The notes: generated by a model not told the origin, from the letters alone. A DNA stretch of 64,000 bases from Sphingosinithalassobacter sp. CS137 (GCF_014334115.1 NZ_CP060494.1:124001-188000); one strand, 5' to 3'. Positions 15,949 to 25,487 are shown, numbered from the stretch's first letter. A program made the numbers and translations.

Positions 15949-17076
15949 ATGATGAAATCGGTAGCACTCGATCTGCGCGAGACGGCGGATCTACCCGAAG
16001 CCGTCACGCCGACGGCAAAGCAGCCGCGAATCACGCTTTCGGGTGTGCCGGACGACCGCGCCATGCTGCGCGCGGCCGCCGAGATGACGCGCGACCTGCA
16101 GAAGCCGAAGCCCTGGATCTACTGGACCGACTGTTTCATCTCGGCCGCGGTCGGCTATGCGGCGCTGATCGGCGCGATCCTGGCACCCTCGCTCGGCTGG
16201 GGGCTGCTCGCCGGGCTCGTCTCGGTGCTGGCGCTCTATCGCGCGACGCTGTTCATCCACGAGATCACGCATCTCAAGCATTCGTTGCTGCCGGGCTTTC
16301 GCGTCGCGTGGAACGTGCTGGTCGGCTTTCCGATGATGCTCCCGTCGTTCATGTACGAGGGAATCCATGCAATCCACCATTCGCGCACGCGCTATGGCAC
16401 GGCGGAAGACCCCGAATATCTGCCGCTGGCGCATATGAAGCCGCATACGCTGCCGGTGTTTCTGCTGGTTTCGGTGCTGATGCCGGTCGGGTTGCTGCTG
16501 CGCTTCGGCATTCTCGCCCCGCTCTCGATGCTGTCGCCCAAGCTGCGCCGCGTGCTCGTCGCCAAATATTCGGGGCTGCAGATCAACCCCAGCTATGAGC
16601 GCCGCGCCCCCGAAGGCGAATTCCGGCGGCAATGGGCCTGGCAGGAGGCGGGGACAAGTGTGTGGGCGATCGGCGTGATCCTCGCCGTCGCGACCGGGCT
16701 GATGCCGCTCCACGCCTTCGCCATCTATATGGGCGTGATCAGCGCCGTGGCGGTGATCAACCAGGTGCGCACGCTGGTCGCGCATCTCTGGGAGAACGAG
16801 GGCGAGCCGCTGACGGTCACCGCGCAGTTCCTCGACAGCGTGAACGTGCCGCCGCCGTCGGTGCTGCCCTATCTCTGGGCGCCGGTGGGGCTGCGCTATC
16901 ACGCGCTGCACCATCTGCTGCCGAGCCTGCCCTATCATGCGCTCGGCGAAGCGCACCGCCGGCTCACCGCCGCGCTGGAAGGCGAGTCGGCCTACCATCG
17001 GGCGAACTATCCGCATCTGCCGGGGCTGGTCGGCCGCCTCGCGGCGAGCACGATGGGCGGCGCGCGGCGGGGGTGA
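15949..17076 (+). CDS. Membrane fatty acid desaturase / hydroxylase family protein
   Basis: The 375-residue protein has the three histidine clusters of di-iron membrane desaturases: HEITHLKH, HAIHHSRTRYG and RYHALHHLLPSLPYH, separated by paired membrane segments. These enzymes act on lipid acyl chains in the inner membrane using O2 and reduced ferredoxin or cytochrome. Starts at 15949 and 15952 both follow an AGAGG box. It is divergent from the GNAT acyltransferase, and the two may share the 140-base promoter region. Proximity to sphingolipid genes suggests a sphingolipid or fatty acyl substrate; specificity cannot be read from sequence. Confidence 0.88.
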   Translation: MMKSVALDLRETADLPEAVTPTAKQPRITLSGVPDDRAMLRAAAEMTRDLQKPKPWIYWTDCFISAAVGYAALIGAILAPSLGWGLLAGLVSVLALYRATLFIHEITHLKHSLLPGFRVAWNVLVGFPMMLPSFMYEGIHAIHHSRTRYGTAEDPEYLPLAHMKPHTLPVFLLVSVLMPVGLLLRFGILAPLSMLSPKLRRVLVAKYSGLQINPSYERRAPEGEFRRQWAWQEAGTSVWAIGVILAVATGLMPLHAFAIYMGVISAVAVINQVRTLVAHLWENEGEPLTVTAQFLDSVNVPPPSVLPYLWAPVGLRYHALHHLLPSLPYHALGEAHRRLTAALEGESAYHRANYPHLPGLVGRLAASTMGGARRG

Positions 17077-17077
17077 G

Positions 17078-17095
17078 CCGGGCGGCGGCGCCCGG
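17078..17095 (+). terminator. Hairpin directly after the desaturase gene
   Basis: CCGGGC (17078-17083) and GCCCGG (17090-17095) pair around a GGCGGC loop, two bases after the stop codon. There is no T tract, so termination is uncertain. The rest of the 213-base gap to lptG shows only a C-rich stretch near 17260. Confidence 0.35.
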
Positions 17096-17289
17096 CGGAT
17101 CGAGCCGTGTAGCGCCTGTCGCTTGAAGCCGATCGTCTGGATCGGTGCCGAACCACCTTCCCGAGACTGGGGAACTGCGCCACAGGCTGAGGGTCGGGCT
17201 TCAGAGCGCGGGCCTGTCGGTTGAGGCGACTGCCCCTCCACTGCCTTCCGCGGTCTCCCCCTCCCCTCGGGAGAGAGTCGGGCTTGGCG

Positions 17290-18387
17290 CTATTCCTCGG
17301 AGCGGAGCAGCACCGCTTCGCCGATCATCAGGAACAGGAAGAAGGGCGCCCAGGCGGCGAGGAGCGGGGGATAGGCGCCAAGATTGCCCATCGCCAGCGC
17401 GAAATTGTCCGCGACGAAATAGAGGAAGCCGAGTGCCATCCCGATGACGGCGCGCAGGAAGAGCTTGCCCGAACGGGCGATGCCGAACGCCGCCACTGCG
17501 CCGAGCAGCGGCATCAGCACCGAGGAGAGCGGCCCCGAGAGCTTGTGCCACAGGGCGCCCTCCAGCGCCTTGGTGGGCCGTCCGGCCTCCTTCAGCTCGG
17601 AAATGGCGGCGGAAAGCGCGCCGAACGACAAGCCTTCCGCATTTACCGAAGCCAGGGTGAATCGATCCGGGCTCACGCCTTCGGCGACGCGGGCGGTGCC
17701 GACCTGCGCGGTTTCGCCCGAAGCCACGTCGAAGCGCTGCGCACCCTGCACCTGCCATGCGTTCCCGACGAATTCACCCCTCTCTGCCGTGAGGATGGAG
17801 CGGAGCTGGTTGTCGCCGCGCTCGTAGATTCGGATGCCGTTCAACTGCGCCGCTTCGCCGCGGCCGCGGATCTGCTGCACCTGGATGAGATCGCCTGCGC
17901 TGCGCACCCACACGTTCGAGCGATCGCCGCGATCGATGGGAATCTGGCCGAAATCGACATTCTCCCAGGCCTCGAGCGTGGCCGTGGCGCGCGCGACGAT
18001 CCGATCGTTGAACGCGAAGGAGATGATGGCGACGCCGAAGCCGGCGAGGATGAGCGGTGCGAGCACCTGATGCGCCGAAAGACCGGACGCCTTGAGCGCG
18101 ATCACTTCGCTGTTCTGATTGAGCGTGCTGAGCGTGATGATCGTGCCCAGCAGCACGGAAAAGGGAAGAAACCGGGAGATGATCTGCGGCACGCGCAGGC
18201 TCACATAGCGCCAGATCTCGGCCTGGCCGTTCTCCGGGTTGGCGAGGATGCGCCCCGATTCGCTCAGCAGGTCGAGCGCCTGGAGCACCAGCACCAACGC
18301 CAGCAGAATGGCGAAGCTGCGGATGAGGAACATCTTCGCCAGATAGACCGAGACGGTCCGCGAGGGGAACAACTCGGCCCCGATCAT
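17290..18387 (-). CDS. lptG: Lipopolysaccharide-export ABC permease LptG
   Basis: LptG pairs with LptF and the LptB ATPase to pull lipid from the inner membrane into the Lpt bridge. The 365-residue protein has the YjgP/YjgQ layout: an N-terminal membrane pair (SVYLAKMFLIRSFAILLALV), a coupling region QNSEVIALKASGLSAHQVL, a periplasmic beta-jellyroll in the middle, and three C-terminal membrane helices. The ATG at 18387 overlaps the lptF stop by four bases. In a sphingolipid-bearing sphingomonad the cargo may not be classical LPS. Confidence 0.92.
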   Translation of the reverse strand: MIGAELFPSRTVSVYLAKMFLIRSFAILLALVLVLQALDLLSESGRILANPENGQAEIWRYVSLRVPQIISRFLPFSVLLGTIITLSTLNQNSEVIALKASGLSAHQVLAPLILAGFGVAIISFAFNDRIVARATATLEAWENVDFGQIPIDRGDRSNVWVRSAGDLIQVQQIRGRGEAAQLNGIRIYERGDNQLRSILTAERGEFVGNAWQVQGAQRFDVASGETAQVGTARVAEGVSPDRFTLASVNAEGLSFGALSAAISELKEAGRPTKALEGALWHKLSGPLSSVLMPLLGAVAAFGIARSGKLFLRAVIGMALGFLYFVADNFALAMGNLGAYPPLLAAWAPFFLFLMIGEAVLLRSEE

Positions 18388-19577
18388 GCCTTCTTCCTCG
18401 ACAGGCCTGGAATGCGGGAAACGATTGCCTTCACTCCCTTGGCAAAGACCCGTTCGAGCGCGCCGATCGGCTGGCCGCCGGGGACATAGGCCACGGTGTA
18501 GTACATCCACACGATCAGCGCGCCGAACAGCGCGAACGGCACCCACAGCGCCACAGCGGGATTGATCAGCCCCAGACTGCCGACCGATTCGCCATATTCA
18601 CAGACCTTGTGAAAGGTCACGACGATGACGACCGAGAGGAACACGCCCAGCGCCGAAGTCGATCGCTTCGGCGGGATGCCCAGCGCCGCGGCCAGCAACG
18701 GAAGCAGGAACATCATGGCGACTTCGGCGAGGCGGAAGTGGAGCTGCGCGCGGCTGGTGGCGCGAAGCTCGTCGTTCGCAGCCGGATCGCCGCCGATCTG
18801 CGCCAGTTCGGGCAGCGTTCGCTCGAGATTGTCGTCACCACGCTGCCGGAAATTCTCGAACTGCGGCAGATTGATCGGAAGGTCGTGCGCCGTGAAGGTC
18901 AGCACGCGCGGCACGGGGGATTGGCTGCTGTGATGCGCCAGCGTTCCATTGGTGAGACGGAAGATGATGACGTCAGGATCGTCGGTACGCAGGAACGTGC
19001 CTGTCTCAGCAGTTACCGCCAGCCATTCGCCATCGCCCCTCGTGGCATGAACGAAGATGCCGGAAAGATCGCGCCCCTCGTTCTGGCTGTCCTCGATGCG
19101 CAAGGTCATCTGGTCGCCGAACTGCGTGAACTCCCCGACCTTGATCGATGCGCCCAGTGCGCCCGAGCGCAGCTCGTAGCGCAGCTCCTCGTAGTTGTAG
19201 CGGGCGTAGGGCTGGACGAAGCCGACGATCACGAGCGTGAGCGCGGCGAGCGCGACCGTGTACATGTACGGCACGCGCAGCAGCCGCCCATAGCCCATGC
19301 CGACCGCGCGCATCACGTCGAGCTCCGACGAAGTGGCGAGCCGGCGGAAGGCGAGCAGCACGCCGAGCAGCAGGCCGATCGGAATGCCGAGGCCGAGATA
19401 CTCGGGCAGCAGATTGGCGAGCATCCGCCAGACCACGCTCACCGGACCGCCCTCGGTCGCGACGAATTCGAACAGGCGCAGCATCCGATCGAGCACCAGC
19501 AGCATCGCCGTGATCAGCAATGTCGAGATCAGCGGAATCGCGATCAGCCGCGCCATATAGCGATCGATCGATTTCAT
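18384..19577 (-). CDS. lptF: Lipopolysaccharide-export ABC permease LptF
   Basis: The 397-residue partner of LptG starts MKSIDRYMARLIAIPLISTL, the standard family opening, and shows the coupling block SSELDVMRAVGMGYGRLLRV, a periplasmic domain from about 135 to 290, and C-terminal helices (FRLAEVAMMFLLPLLAAALG). The upstream codons to 19628 are not LptF-like. It heads the lptF-lptG pair and lies about 140 bases after the CHASE3 hybrid kinase gene on the same strand. Confidence 0.93.
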   Translation of the reverse strand: MKSIDRYMARLIAIPLISTLLITAMLLVLDRMLRLFEFVATEGGPVSVVWRMLANLLPEYLGLGIPIGLLLGVLLAFRRLATSSELDVMRAVGMGYGRLLRVPYMYTVALAALTLVIVGFVQPYARYNYEELRYELRSGALGASIKVGEFTQFGDQMTLRIEDSQNEGRDLSGIFVHATRGDGEWLAVTAETGTFLRTDDPDVIIFRLTNGTLAHHSSQSPVPRVLTFTAHDLPINLPQFENFRQRGDDNLERTLPELAQIGGDPAANDELRATSRAQLHFRLAEVAMMFLLPLLAAALGIPPKRSTSALGVFLSVVIVVTFHKVCEYGESVGSLGLINPAVALWVPFALFGALIVWMYYTVAYVPGGQPIGALERVFAKGVKAIVSRIPGLSRKKA

Positions 19578-19715
19578 GCGCTGCCCAGGGCACCTTTTGC
19601 AGGGGAACGGAACGCACGCCGCGCGCATCGCGGCGCGTGCAGAAGTGGCAAGCCTATAGCCGGGGCAGGCGAGGGCGTCAGCCGGAAAATGGCCGTTGCG
19701 GTGCGGGGCCGCGGC

Positions 19716-21674
19716 TCAGCCATGGGCAAAGCGCCGGCGTGAACCGCGCGTGGAGGGGACAGCCTCTTCGACCGCGCGCGCGAGCGTGGCCATCGTATAG
19801 GGCTTGCGCAGCACGGGGCGCCCGCCGAACACCGCGGGATCGGTTTCGCCGGCATAGCCGGTGACGAACAGCACGGCCGCTCCGTCGAGCCGCCCCTCGG
19901 CTTCCAGCGCGGCGATCATCTCCGGACCGGTGCGATCCGGCATCAGCACGTCGGATACGATCAGGTCGAGCGCTGCCATTTCCGCGAGCCGCGCCGGAGC
20001 TTCGATCGGATTGTCGCAGCCGATGGCGCGATGGCCGAGCTCGGAGAGCGCCTCGACCGTGGCGGCAAGCACGCGCGGGTCATCTTCCACGACCAGAATG
20101 TCGAGCGGCCGCGCCGCCGCGACCGGGTCGACAACGGATTCGGGAGTCGCCGGCGTCGCGGTGCCGAAGTAGCGCGGCAGATACAGCGTGACCGTCGTAC
20201 CTCTGCCGGGCTTCGTTTCGATGCCGATCTCGCCGCCGGACCGGCGCGCAAAGCCGAAGATCTGGCTCAGCCCAAGGCCCGTTCCCTGGCCGACCGGCTT
20301 GGTGGTGAAAAAGGGTTCGAACACGCGCTCGAGCACTTCCGGGGTCATGCCGCATCCGGTGTCGCTGACGGCGATGCTTGCGTAATCGCCGGCCGCGCAG
20401 CTGCCGATTGCGCCCGCGGCAAGCGTCGCGCCCGCAGTAGCGATCGTCAGCGTGCCGCGCCCCTCCATGGCATCGCGCGCGTTCACGGCGAGGTTGAGCA
20501 CGGCATTTTCGAGCTGGTGGCGATCGACCCAGACGCACCAGCCGGAGCCGGCATCGTGCGTCTCGACCGAAACGGCATCGCCGAGCGTACGGTCGAGAAG
20601 ATCGGCCATGCCGCGGATGAGCGCGCCCGGCTCCACCGCTTCGGGCAGCAGCGGCTCGGACCGGGAGAAGGTGAGCAGACGTCGGGTGAGCGCCGCAGCC
20701 CGATTGGCGCCTTCCATCGCATTCTCGATGTGGCGCTTCGCGGGGGATTCGTCGCGATCGAGTTGGCGCCGCGCGAGTTCGAGGCCGCCGACAACAACTG
20801 CCAGCATATTGTTGAAATCATGCGCGATCCCGCCTGTGAGCTGCCCCACCGCTTCCATCTTCTGCACCTGGCGCAGCCGCGCCTCGGTCTCCTCGCGCTC
20901 GCGCGCCTCGGCGCGCAGCTGCGCAGTGGCGGCGGCGACGGCCTCCTCCAGTTCGGCCGAACGGACCCGCTCGGCGACGGCTTCCGCATCGGCTTCGCCA
21001 CGCTCGCCGAGCACTTCGACCATGAACCATCCGAGCAGCACCGCGCCCAGCGCCAGCAGCAGGCCGAAGGCGGCGAGCGCCCGAGTGGCGGTGCTCGCCT
21101 CGTCCACGGCGGCCGCGGATTCGCGGTTGCTCTGCGCGAGCGTGGCGCGCTGCCGCTCGAGAAGGCGATCGAGACCGTCGTTCAGTCGCGTGAGCGCGGG
21201 GCTGGAGCGGATCGCGTAATAGCTCCCCAGCGCATCGCTTCCGCGCCGGTGCGCCAGATAGCTCGCGGTTTCGGAAAGTTCGGTGCCGCGTTCGTGAAAG
21301 GCTTCGCGGACCTGCGCGATCCGCGCGGCCTCGGCCGGATCGCCGCGCGAAAGCGTCGCCAGCCGGTCGAGCTGATCCCGTGCCTGGTTCCAGGCGTCGC
21401 CGAAGCGTTGCCCCATCGCTCGGTCGTCGCTGATCACATAGCGGCCGAGCGTCGCCTCTGCCTGGGCGATGCTGGCCGACAGCGCGGCGGCCCGGATCAC
21501 CCGCTCATAGCTCTGCGCCTGGGCGGCGATCGCTGCGTCGCGCCGGATTTCGCTGCGCACCTGAAGCACGAACAGCGCCACCAGCAACGCCGTGCCCGCA
21601 AGCGCGATCACCGCGAGCGTGGCAATGCGCCGGTTCCGATTGCGAACCGCGCCGGCTTCCGATCCGTGGCTCAT
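19716..21674 (-). CDS. CHASE3-type hybrid sensor histidine kinase
   Basis: The 652-residue protein has membrane segments at about 18-38 and 200-221 enclosing a helical periplasmic sensor of the CHASE3 type (QAEATLGRYVISDDRAMGQR). A coiled coil, a HisKA helix with His285 in GGIAHDFNNML, and an intact ATPase domain follow (NLAVNARDAM, SDTGCGM, GTGLGLS). A C-terminal receiver carries Asp575 (LIVSDVLMPDR). Signal and target are unknown. It follows spt by 53 bases and may belong to its transcript. Its kinase core closely resembles that of the other hybrid kinase at 53.7 kb. Confidence 0.87.
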   Translation of the reverse strand: MSHGSEAGAVRNRNRRIATLAVIALAGTALLVALFVLQVRSEIRRDAAIAAQAQSYERVIRAAALSASIAQAEATLGRYVISDDRAMGQRFGDAWNQARDQLDRLATLSRGDPAEAARIAQVREAFHERGTELSETASYLAHRRGSDALGSYYAIRSSPALTRLNDGLDRLLERQRATLAQSNRESAAAVDEASTATRALAAFGLLLALGAVLLGWFMVEVLGERGEADAEAVAERVRSAELEEAVAAATAQLRAEAREREETEARLRQVQKMEAVGQLTGGIAHDFNNMLAVVVGGLELARRQLDRDESPAKRHIENAMEGANRAAALTRRLLTFSRSEPLLPEAVEPGALIRGMADLLDRTLGDAVSVETHDAGSGWCVWVDRHQLENAVLNLAVNARDAMEGRGTLTIATAGATLAAGAIGSCAAGDYASIAVSDTGCGMTPEVLERVFEPFFTTKPVGQGTGLGLSQIFGFARRSGGEIGIETKPGRGTTVTLYLPRYFGTATPATPESVVDPVAAARPLDILVVEDDPRVLAATVEALSELGHRAIGCDNPIEAPARLAEMAALDLIVSDVLMPDRTGPEMIAALEAEGRLDGAAVLFVTGYAGETDPAVFGGRPVLRKPYTMATLARAVEEAVPSTRGSRRRFAHG

Positions 21675-21727
21675 CGCTGCAGCAATCTAGATGCTCGCAC
21701 GACTCCTGAAAAGCCGCGCGCCCCGGT

Positions 21728-22990
21728 TCAGCCGATCACACCCACGGCATGGCCCGCCGCCTGGAACATGCCGAGGATCTGCTCGACCTGTTCGGCGCTG
21801 TGCTCGGCGCAGAGCGAGCAACGCAGCAGATAGGTGCCGGCAGGGGTCGCCGGCGGGCGTGCCATGTTGACGTAGAGCCCCGCTTCCAGCAGCGCCTGCC
21901 ACATCATCACTGCCTGAGTCTGGTCCTTGAGAATCACCGCGATGATCGCCGACTGCGGCGTTTCGGTACCCAGCGTGAAGCCCATCTCGCGCAGCCCGGT
22001 GTGCAGCCGTCGGCTGTTCTCCCACAGATGCGCGCGCTTCTCGCCCGCGTGCATCAGCTTGCGGATCGAGGTGGCGGCGGTGGCGACGACGCTGGGCGGC
22101 AGCGACGCGGTGAACACATAAGGGCGGCAGACGAGCCGCATCACGTCGAACTTGGGATGGTTCGACACGCAGAAGCCGCCGACGGTTCCGACCGACTTGG
22201 AAAAGGTGCCGACGACGAAGTCGATATCGTCCTCGCAGCCCATCTCCTCATAGACGCCGCGGCCGTTGGGGCCGAAGAAGCCCATGCCATGCGCTTCGTC
22301 GCACAGGATCATGGCGCCGTGCTTCTTGGCCACCGCCACCATCTCGGGCAGCGGTGCGACGTCGCCGAGCATCGAATAGACGCCTTCTAGCACGACGAGC
22401 TTGCCGGCGTCGGCGGGCAGGCGGCCGAGGCGCTTGTCGAGATCCTCGACCGAATTGTGGCGGAACCGCACCACTTCCGCATTGCCCATCGCGCAGCCGT
22501 CATAGATCGAGGCATGGCTGTCGGCGTCGAGGATGATGTACTCGCCCTTGCCGGCGAGGGTGGAGATCATGCCCAGATTGGCCTGATAGCCGGTCGAGAA
22601 GACCATCGCGTGCTTGGTGCCGTAGAACTCCTTGAGCGCGTCCTCGCAGTCCTTGTGCCCGCCATAGGTGCCGTTGAGCACGCGGCTGCCGGTCGTGCCC
22701 GAGCCGAATTCGTCGAGCGCGCGCTTGCCGGCGGCGATCACGTCCGGATCGAAGGTCATGCCCATGTAATTGTAGGTGCCGAGGAGTATCGTCTCCCTGC
22801 CCTTGATGATCGCGAGAGTGGGCGACTTCACTTCGTCCATCACGATCGCGAACGGATCGCGAACGCCGCTGTCGAGCAGCGCCTGGCGCTCGGCGATCAA
22901 CGGATCGAATTTGGAGAAGAGATCCCGCTCGGGAGCGACGTCCCGCGGTTCGCGAGGAAGTTGATGCGCGGTCTGGGCGGCTTCGGTCAT
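21728..22990 (-). CDS. spt: Serine palmitoyltransferase
   Basis: The PLP enzyme condenses serine with an acyl thioester to 3-ketosphinganine, the first sphingolipid step, in the cytoplasm. From the ATG at 22990 it is 420 residues, the length of the soluble Sphingomonas enzyme. His159 (DADSHASIYDG), Asp231 and His234 (DEAHGMGFFG) and the PLP lysine Lys265 (GTFSKSVGTVGGF) fall at the published positions. Position 100, Asn in the S. paucimobilis enzyme as I recall it, is Thr here (FGSGTTGSRVLNG). An in-frame ATG at 23014 exists but has no ribosome-binding site. It follows acp and cerR in one block. Confidence 0.95.
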   Translation of the reverse strand: MTEAAQTAHQLPREPRDVAPERDLFSKFDPLIAERQALLDSGVRDPFAIVMDEVKSPTLAIIKGRETILLGTYNYMGMTFDPDVIAAGKRALDEFGSGTTGSRVLNGTYGGHKDCEDALKEFYGTKHAMVFSTGYQANLGMISTLAGKGEYIILDADSHASIYDGCAMGNAEVVRFRHNSVEDLDKRLGRLPADAGKLVVLEGVYSMLGDVAPLPEMVAVAKKHGAMILCDEAHGMGFFGPNGRGVYEEMGCEDDIDFVVGTFSKSVGTVGGFCVSNHPKFDVMRLVCRPYVFTASLPPSVVATAATSIRKLMHAGEKRAHLWENSRRLHTGLREMGFTLGTETPQSAIIAVILKDQTQAVMMWQALLEAGLYVNMARPPATPAGTYLLRCSLCAEHSAEQVEQILGMFQAAGHAVGVIG

Positions 22991-23086
22991 GTCATATGTC
23001 CCCGATCCGTTCATGTGGAGCGAAGTCAGGACACGCTGGCGTCGCGCCGGCGGCCGTCCCGCGACTTCGCTCGGGACGAACGGTGG

Positions 23087-23335
23087 CTATGCGTTGTGCT
23101 TGAGCTTCTGAACTGCATCGACGAGCTGACCGACGGTCTCGATCTCGGCCTGCATGTTCATCGTTATCAGAATGTCGAACTCGTCCTCGATCGCGGCGAC
23201 GAAATCCATCACCGTCAGACTGTCCCATTCGAGATCGCCCGCAAAGGTCGTGCTTTCGCTCAGCGCGACGCCCTTCTTGTTGAAGGGCTCGATCAGCCGC
23301 GCAACGGTATCGAAGATTTCCTGACGATCGCTCAC
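23087..23335 (-). CDS. Sphingolipid-dedicated acyl carrier protein
   Basis: The 82-residue product starts at a GTG (23335) with an AAGGA box and has the phosphopantetheine site LEWDSLTVMDFVAAIEDEF, in which the Ser of DSL is the attachment residue. It is acidic and helical as expected for an ACP. The location between cerR and spt matches sphingolipid clusters elsewhere, where a special ACP supplies the acyl thioester to serine palmitoyltransferase. It is too divergent (WDSLT instead of DSLD) to be the fatty-acid AcpP. Confidence 0.88.
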   Translation of the reverse strand: MSDRQEIFDTVARLIEPFNKKGVALSESTTFAGDLEWDSLTVMDFVAAIEDEFDILITMNMQAEIETVGQLVDAVQKLKHNA

Positions 23336-23411
23336 ATCGGTTCCTTGAGACAGCGAAGCGCCGCACGTGCCAAGCAAATGCGGCCTCTTTTCGGCGCTAA
23401 CGAAAGGCTGC

Positions 23412-24323
23412 CTATAGCAGCCCCTGCGCGCGATACCATGCCGCAGTCGCTGCCAGCCCGTCCGGCGTGGCGACCCGGGGCTGCCACAGCTGCATCGGCG
23501 GGCGACGCGCGGCATCGGCGACCCAGTCCCGATGGCAGAAATAGGCGACACGATCCGGAGTGAGTTTGGCGTCGCGACCGCGCACCAGCCGGTCGAGATG
23601 CGCGCCCGCCATCATCAATGGACGGGGGAGGGCGATCGCCGCGACTCGCTTGCCGATCGCAGTGCCGATAGCCTGGGCGAAGTCGCGGTGGCTCCAGCCG
23701 CTTTCGGTGCCGTCGTCGGCATCAAGGATGATGCGGCCGGGATCGGAGTCGGTGAGCGTGAGCAGAAGCCGTGCGAGATCGCTCACTTCGATGACCGAGA
23801 GGCGGCCGCCGGGCGGCAGCAGGGCGAGGCCGCGCCGGGCGAGCTTGAACAAGTCGAGCATTTCGAGATCGCCCGGACCATAAACGGCGGGCGGGCGAAC
23901 GATCGTCCAGGCAAGCGGCGAATCCTGCACCAGCGCATCAGCCTCGGCCTTCGAGAATCCATAGGCCGACATGCCCGGCTCGCGCGCGGCGAGCGACGAG
24001 ACATGGACGAAGCGCTCGACGCCGGCCTTGCGCGCGGCAGCCAGCATGTTGCGCGTGCCATCGATGTTGCCGCGCACGAAGCCGGATTTGTCCGGCGCAT
24101 TCACCACGCCCGCGACATGGATCACGGCGTCGGCGCCCTCGGCGAGCGTGGTCAGCGCCTCGACATTGTCGAGCGCGCCGCGAATCCAGGTGATGCCTTC
24201 GCGCTCGGCCTGTTTCCGCCGAGTGAGTGCCCGCACCGCATGCCCTTCGGCGAGCGCCAGTTCGATCAGCTTGGTGCCGACGAAACCGGTGCCGCCGGTG
24301 ATGGCGAGCGTGAGCGGCTGCAT
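23412..24323 (-). CDS. NAD-dependent epimerase/dehydratase family reductase (CerR-like)
   Basis: This is a 303-residue extended short-chain dehydrogenase with the Rossmann motif LAITGGTGFVGTKLIELALA, the HVSSLAAREPG strand, and the catalytic YGFSK (Tyr-x-x-x-Lys). In Caulobacter the equivalent gene beside spt and its ACP, cerR, reduces the keto group of the ketosphinganine/oxo-ceramide intermediate, and I assign this gene by the same arrangement. The first base of its ATG is the last base of the proB stop region (one-base overlap), so it probably shares the proB transcript. Confidence 0.75.
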   Translation of the reverse strand: MQPLTLAITGGTGFVGTKLIELALAEGHAVRALTRRKQAEREGITWIRGALDNVEALTTLAEGADAVIHVAGVVNAPDKSGFVRGNIDGTRNMLAAARKAGVERFVHVSSLAAREPGMSAYGFSKAEADALVQDSPLAWTIVRPPAVYGPGDLEMLDLFKLARRGLALLPPGGRLSVIEVSDLARLLLTLTDSDPGRIILDADDGTESGWSHRDFAQAIGTAIGKRVAAIALPRPLMMAGAHLDRLVRGRDAKLTPDRVAYFCHRDWVADAARRPPMQLWQPRVATPDGLAATAAWYRAQGLL

Positions 24324-25450
24324 CAGAGCAGCGCCATATGGTTGCGGTGGACGAGCGCCGAGCGCGGCGAATAGCCGAGGATTGCCGGCACTTCCTCGCT
24401 GCGGCAGCCGACGATGCGGCAGGCGTCGCTGGCGTCATATTCAGAGAGCCCGCGTGCGATGCGGGTTCCCTTGGTATCGACGATCAGGACCAGATCGCCG
24501 CGCGCGAAATTCCCTTCGATCCGCAGCGTGCCCGCCGGGAGAAGGCTGTTGCCGTTCTGCAGCGCCTGGACCGCGCCCTTGTCGATCCAGATCGTCCCTT
24601 CTTCGGTGAGGCCGCCCGACAGCCACGCCTTGCGCGCGCCATGGGTGCCTTCGCCATAGAAGACAGTGCCGTGCCCGGTATCGAAGAAATGCCGGAGCGC
24701 ATGTTCCTTGTGGCCCGAGATGATCGCGAGATCGATGCCCGCGCTCGCTGCGATCCGCGCCGCCTCGATCTTCGAGACCATGCCGCCCGAGCCCATGCCG
24801 GAGGAGGACTTGCTGTCGGCCATGCCCATGATCTTCTCGTCGATCTCGCGGACGACGGGGATCAGCCTGGCATCGGGATTGGTGTGCGGATTGGAATCAT
24901 AGAGGCCATCGATGTCTGAGAGCAGAATCACGCCATCGGCTTCGGAGGCCTGCGCCACACGCGCTGCCAGCCGGTCGTTGTCGCCGAAGCGGATGCGCTC
25001 GGTTGCGACGGTGTCATTTTCGTTGACGATCGGAACCACGCCGAGCGACATCAGCCGCCCCAGCGTGGCCGATGCATTGAGATAGCGGCGGCGGTCCTCG
25101 AAATCGCCGAGCGTCACCAGCACCTGCGCCGCCTGGAGCTCTTCATGGTCGAGCACGTCGGCCCACACCTGGGCAAGCGCGATCTGGCCGCGCGCGGCGG
25201 ACGCCTGAGCGTCCTCCAGCGTGTTGCGGCCGCCGCCGGAGAGGCCCAGCCGCCGCGCGCCGAGCGCGATCGCGCCCGAGCTGACGATCGCGACCTGCTG
25301 ACCCGCGCGGAACCGCGCGCCGATATCGGCAGCCAGGGTTTTCAGCCATTCCTTGCGAACCTCGCCATCGGGTCCGACCAGCAGTGCCGAGCCGACCTTG
25401 ACGATCAGCCGCGGGCACCGTTCGGGGGAGAAGCGATCCGCTTCGCTCAC
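24323..25450 (-). CDS. proB: Glutamate 5-kinase
   Basis: ProB phosphorylates glutamate in the first step of proline synthesis. The 375-residue product has the amino-acid-kinase domain (LIVKVGSALLVGPDGEVRKE, VSSGAIALGARRLGL, NENDTVATERIRFGDNDRLA, GSGGMVSKIEAARIA) and a C-terminal PUA domain of about 80 residues ending in YSPRSALVHRNHMALL. The GTG at 25450 with a GGAGG box was chosen; codons upstream to 25654 are shadow. obgE lies 37 bases upstream, the usual alphaproteobacterial order obg-proB. No proA is visible here. Confidence 0.94.
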   Translation of the reverse strand: MSEADRFSPERCPRLIVKVGSALLVGPDGEVRKEWLKTLAADIGARFRAGQQVAIVSSGAIALGARRLGLSGGGRNTLEDAQASAARGQIALAQVWADVLDHEELQAAQVLVTLGDFEDRRRYLNASATLGRLMSLGVVPIVNENDTVATERIRFGDNDRLAARVAQASEADGVILLSDIDGLYDSNPHTNPDARLIPVVREIDEKIMGMADSKSSSGMGSGGMVSKIEAARIAASAGIDLAIISGHKEHALRHFFDTGHGTVFYGEGTHGARKAWLSGGLTEEGTIWIDKGAVQALQNGNSLLPAGTLRIEGNFARGDLVLIVDTKGTRIARGLSEYDASDACRIVGCRSEEVPAILGYSPRSALVHRNHMALL

Positions 25451-25487
25451 AATACCTCCAATATCTCTGTTCTGGCGTCTTTCTGAA

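Noticed and set aside
22457..23563. Plus-strand frame across spt and acp
   Set aside because: Antisense to the sphingolipid genes; composition is that of a shadow frame.
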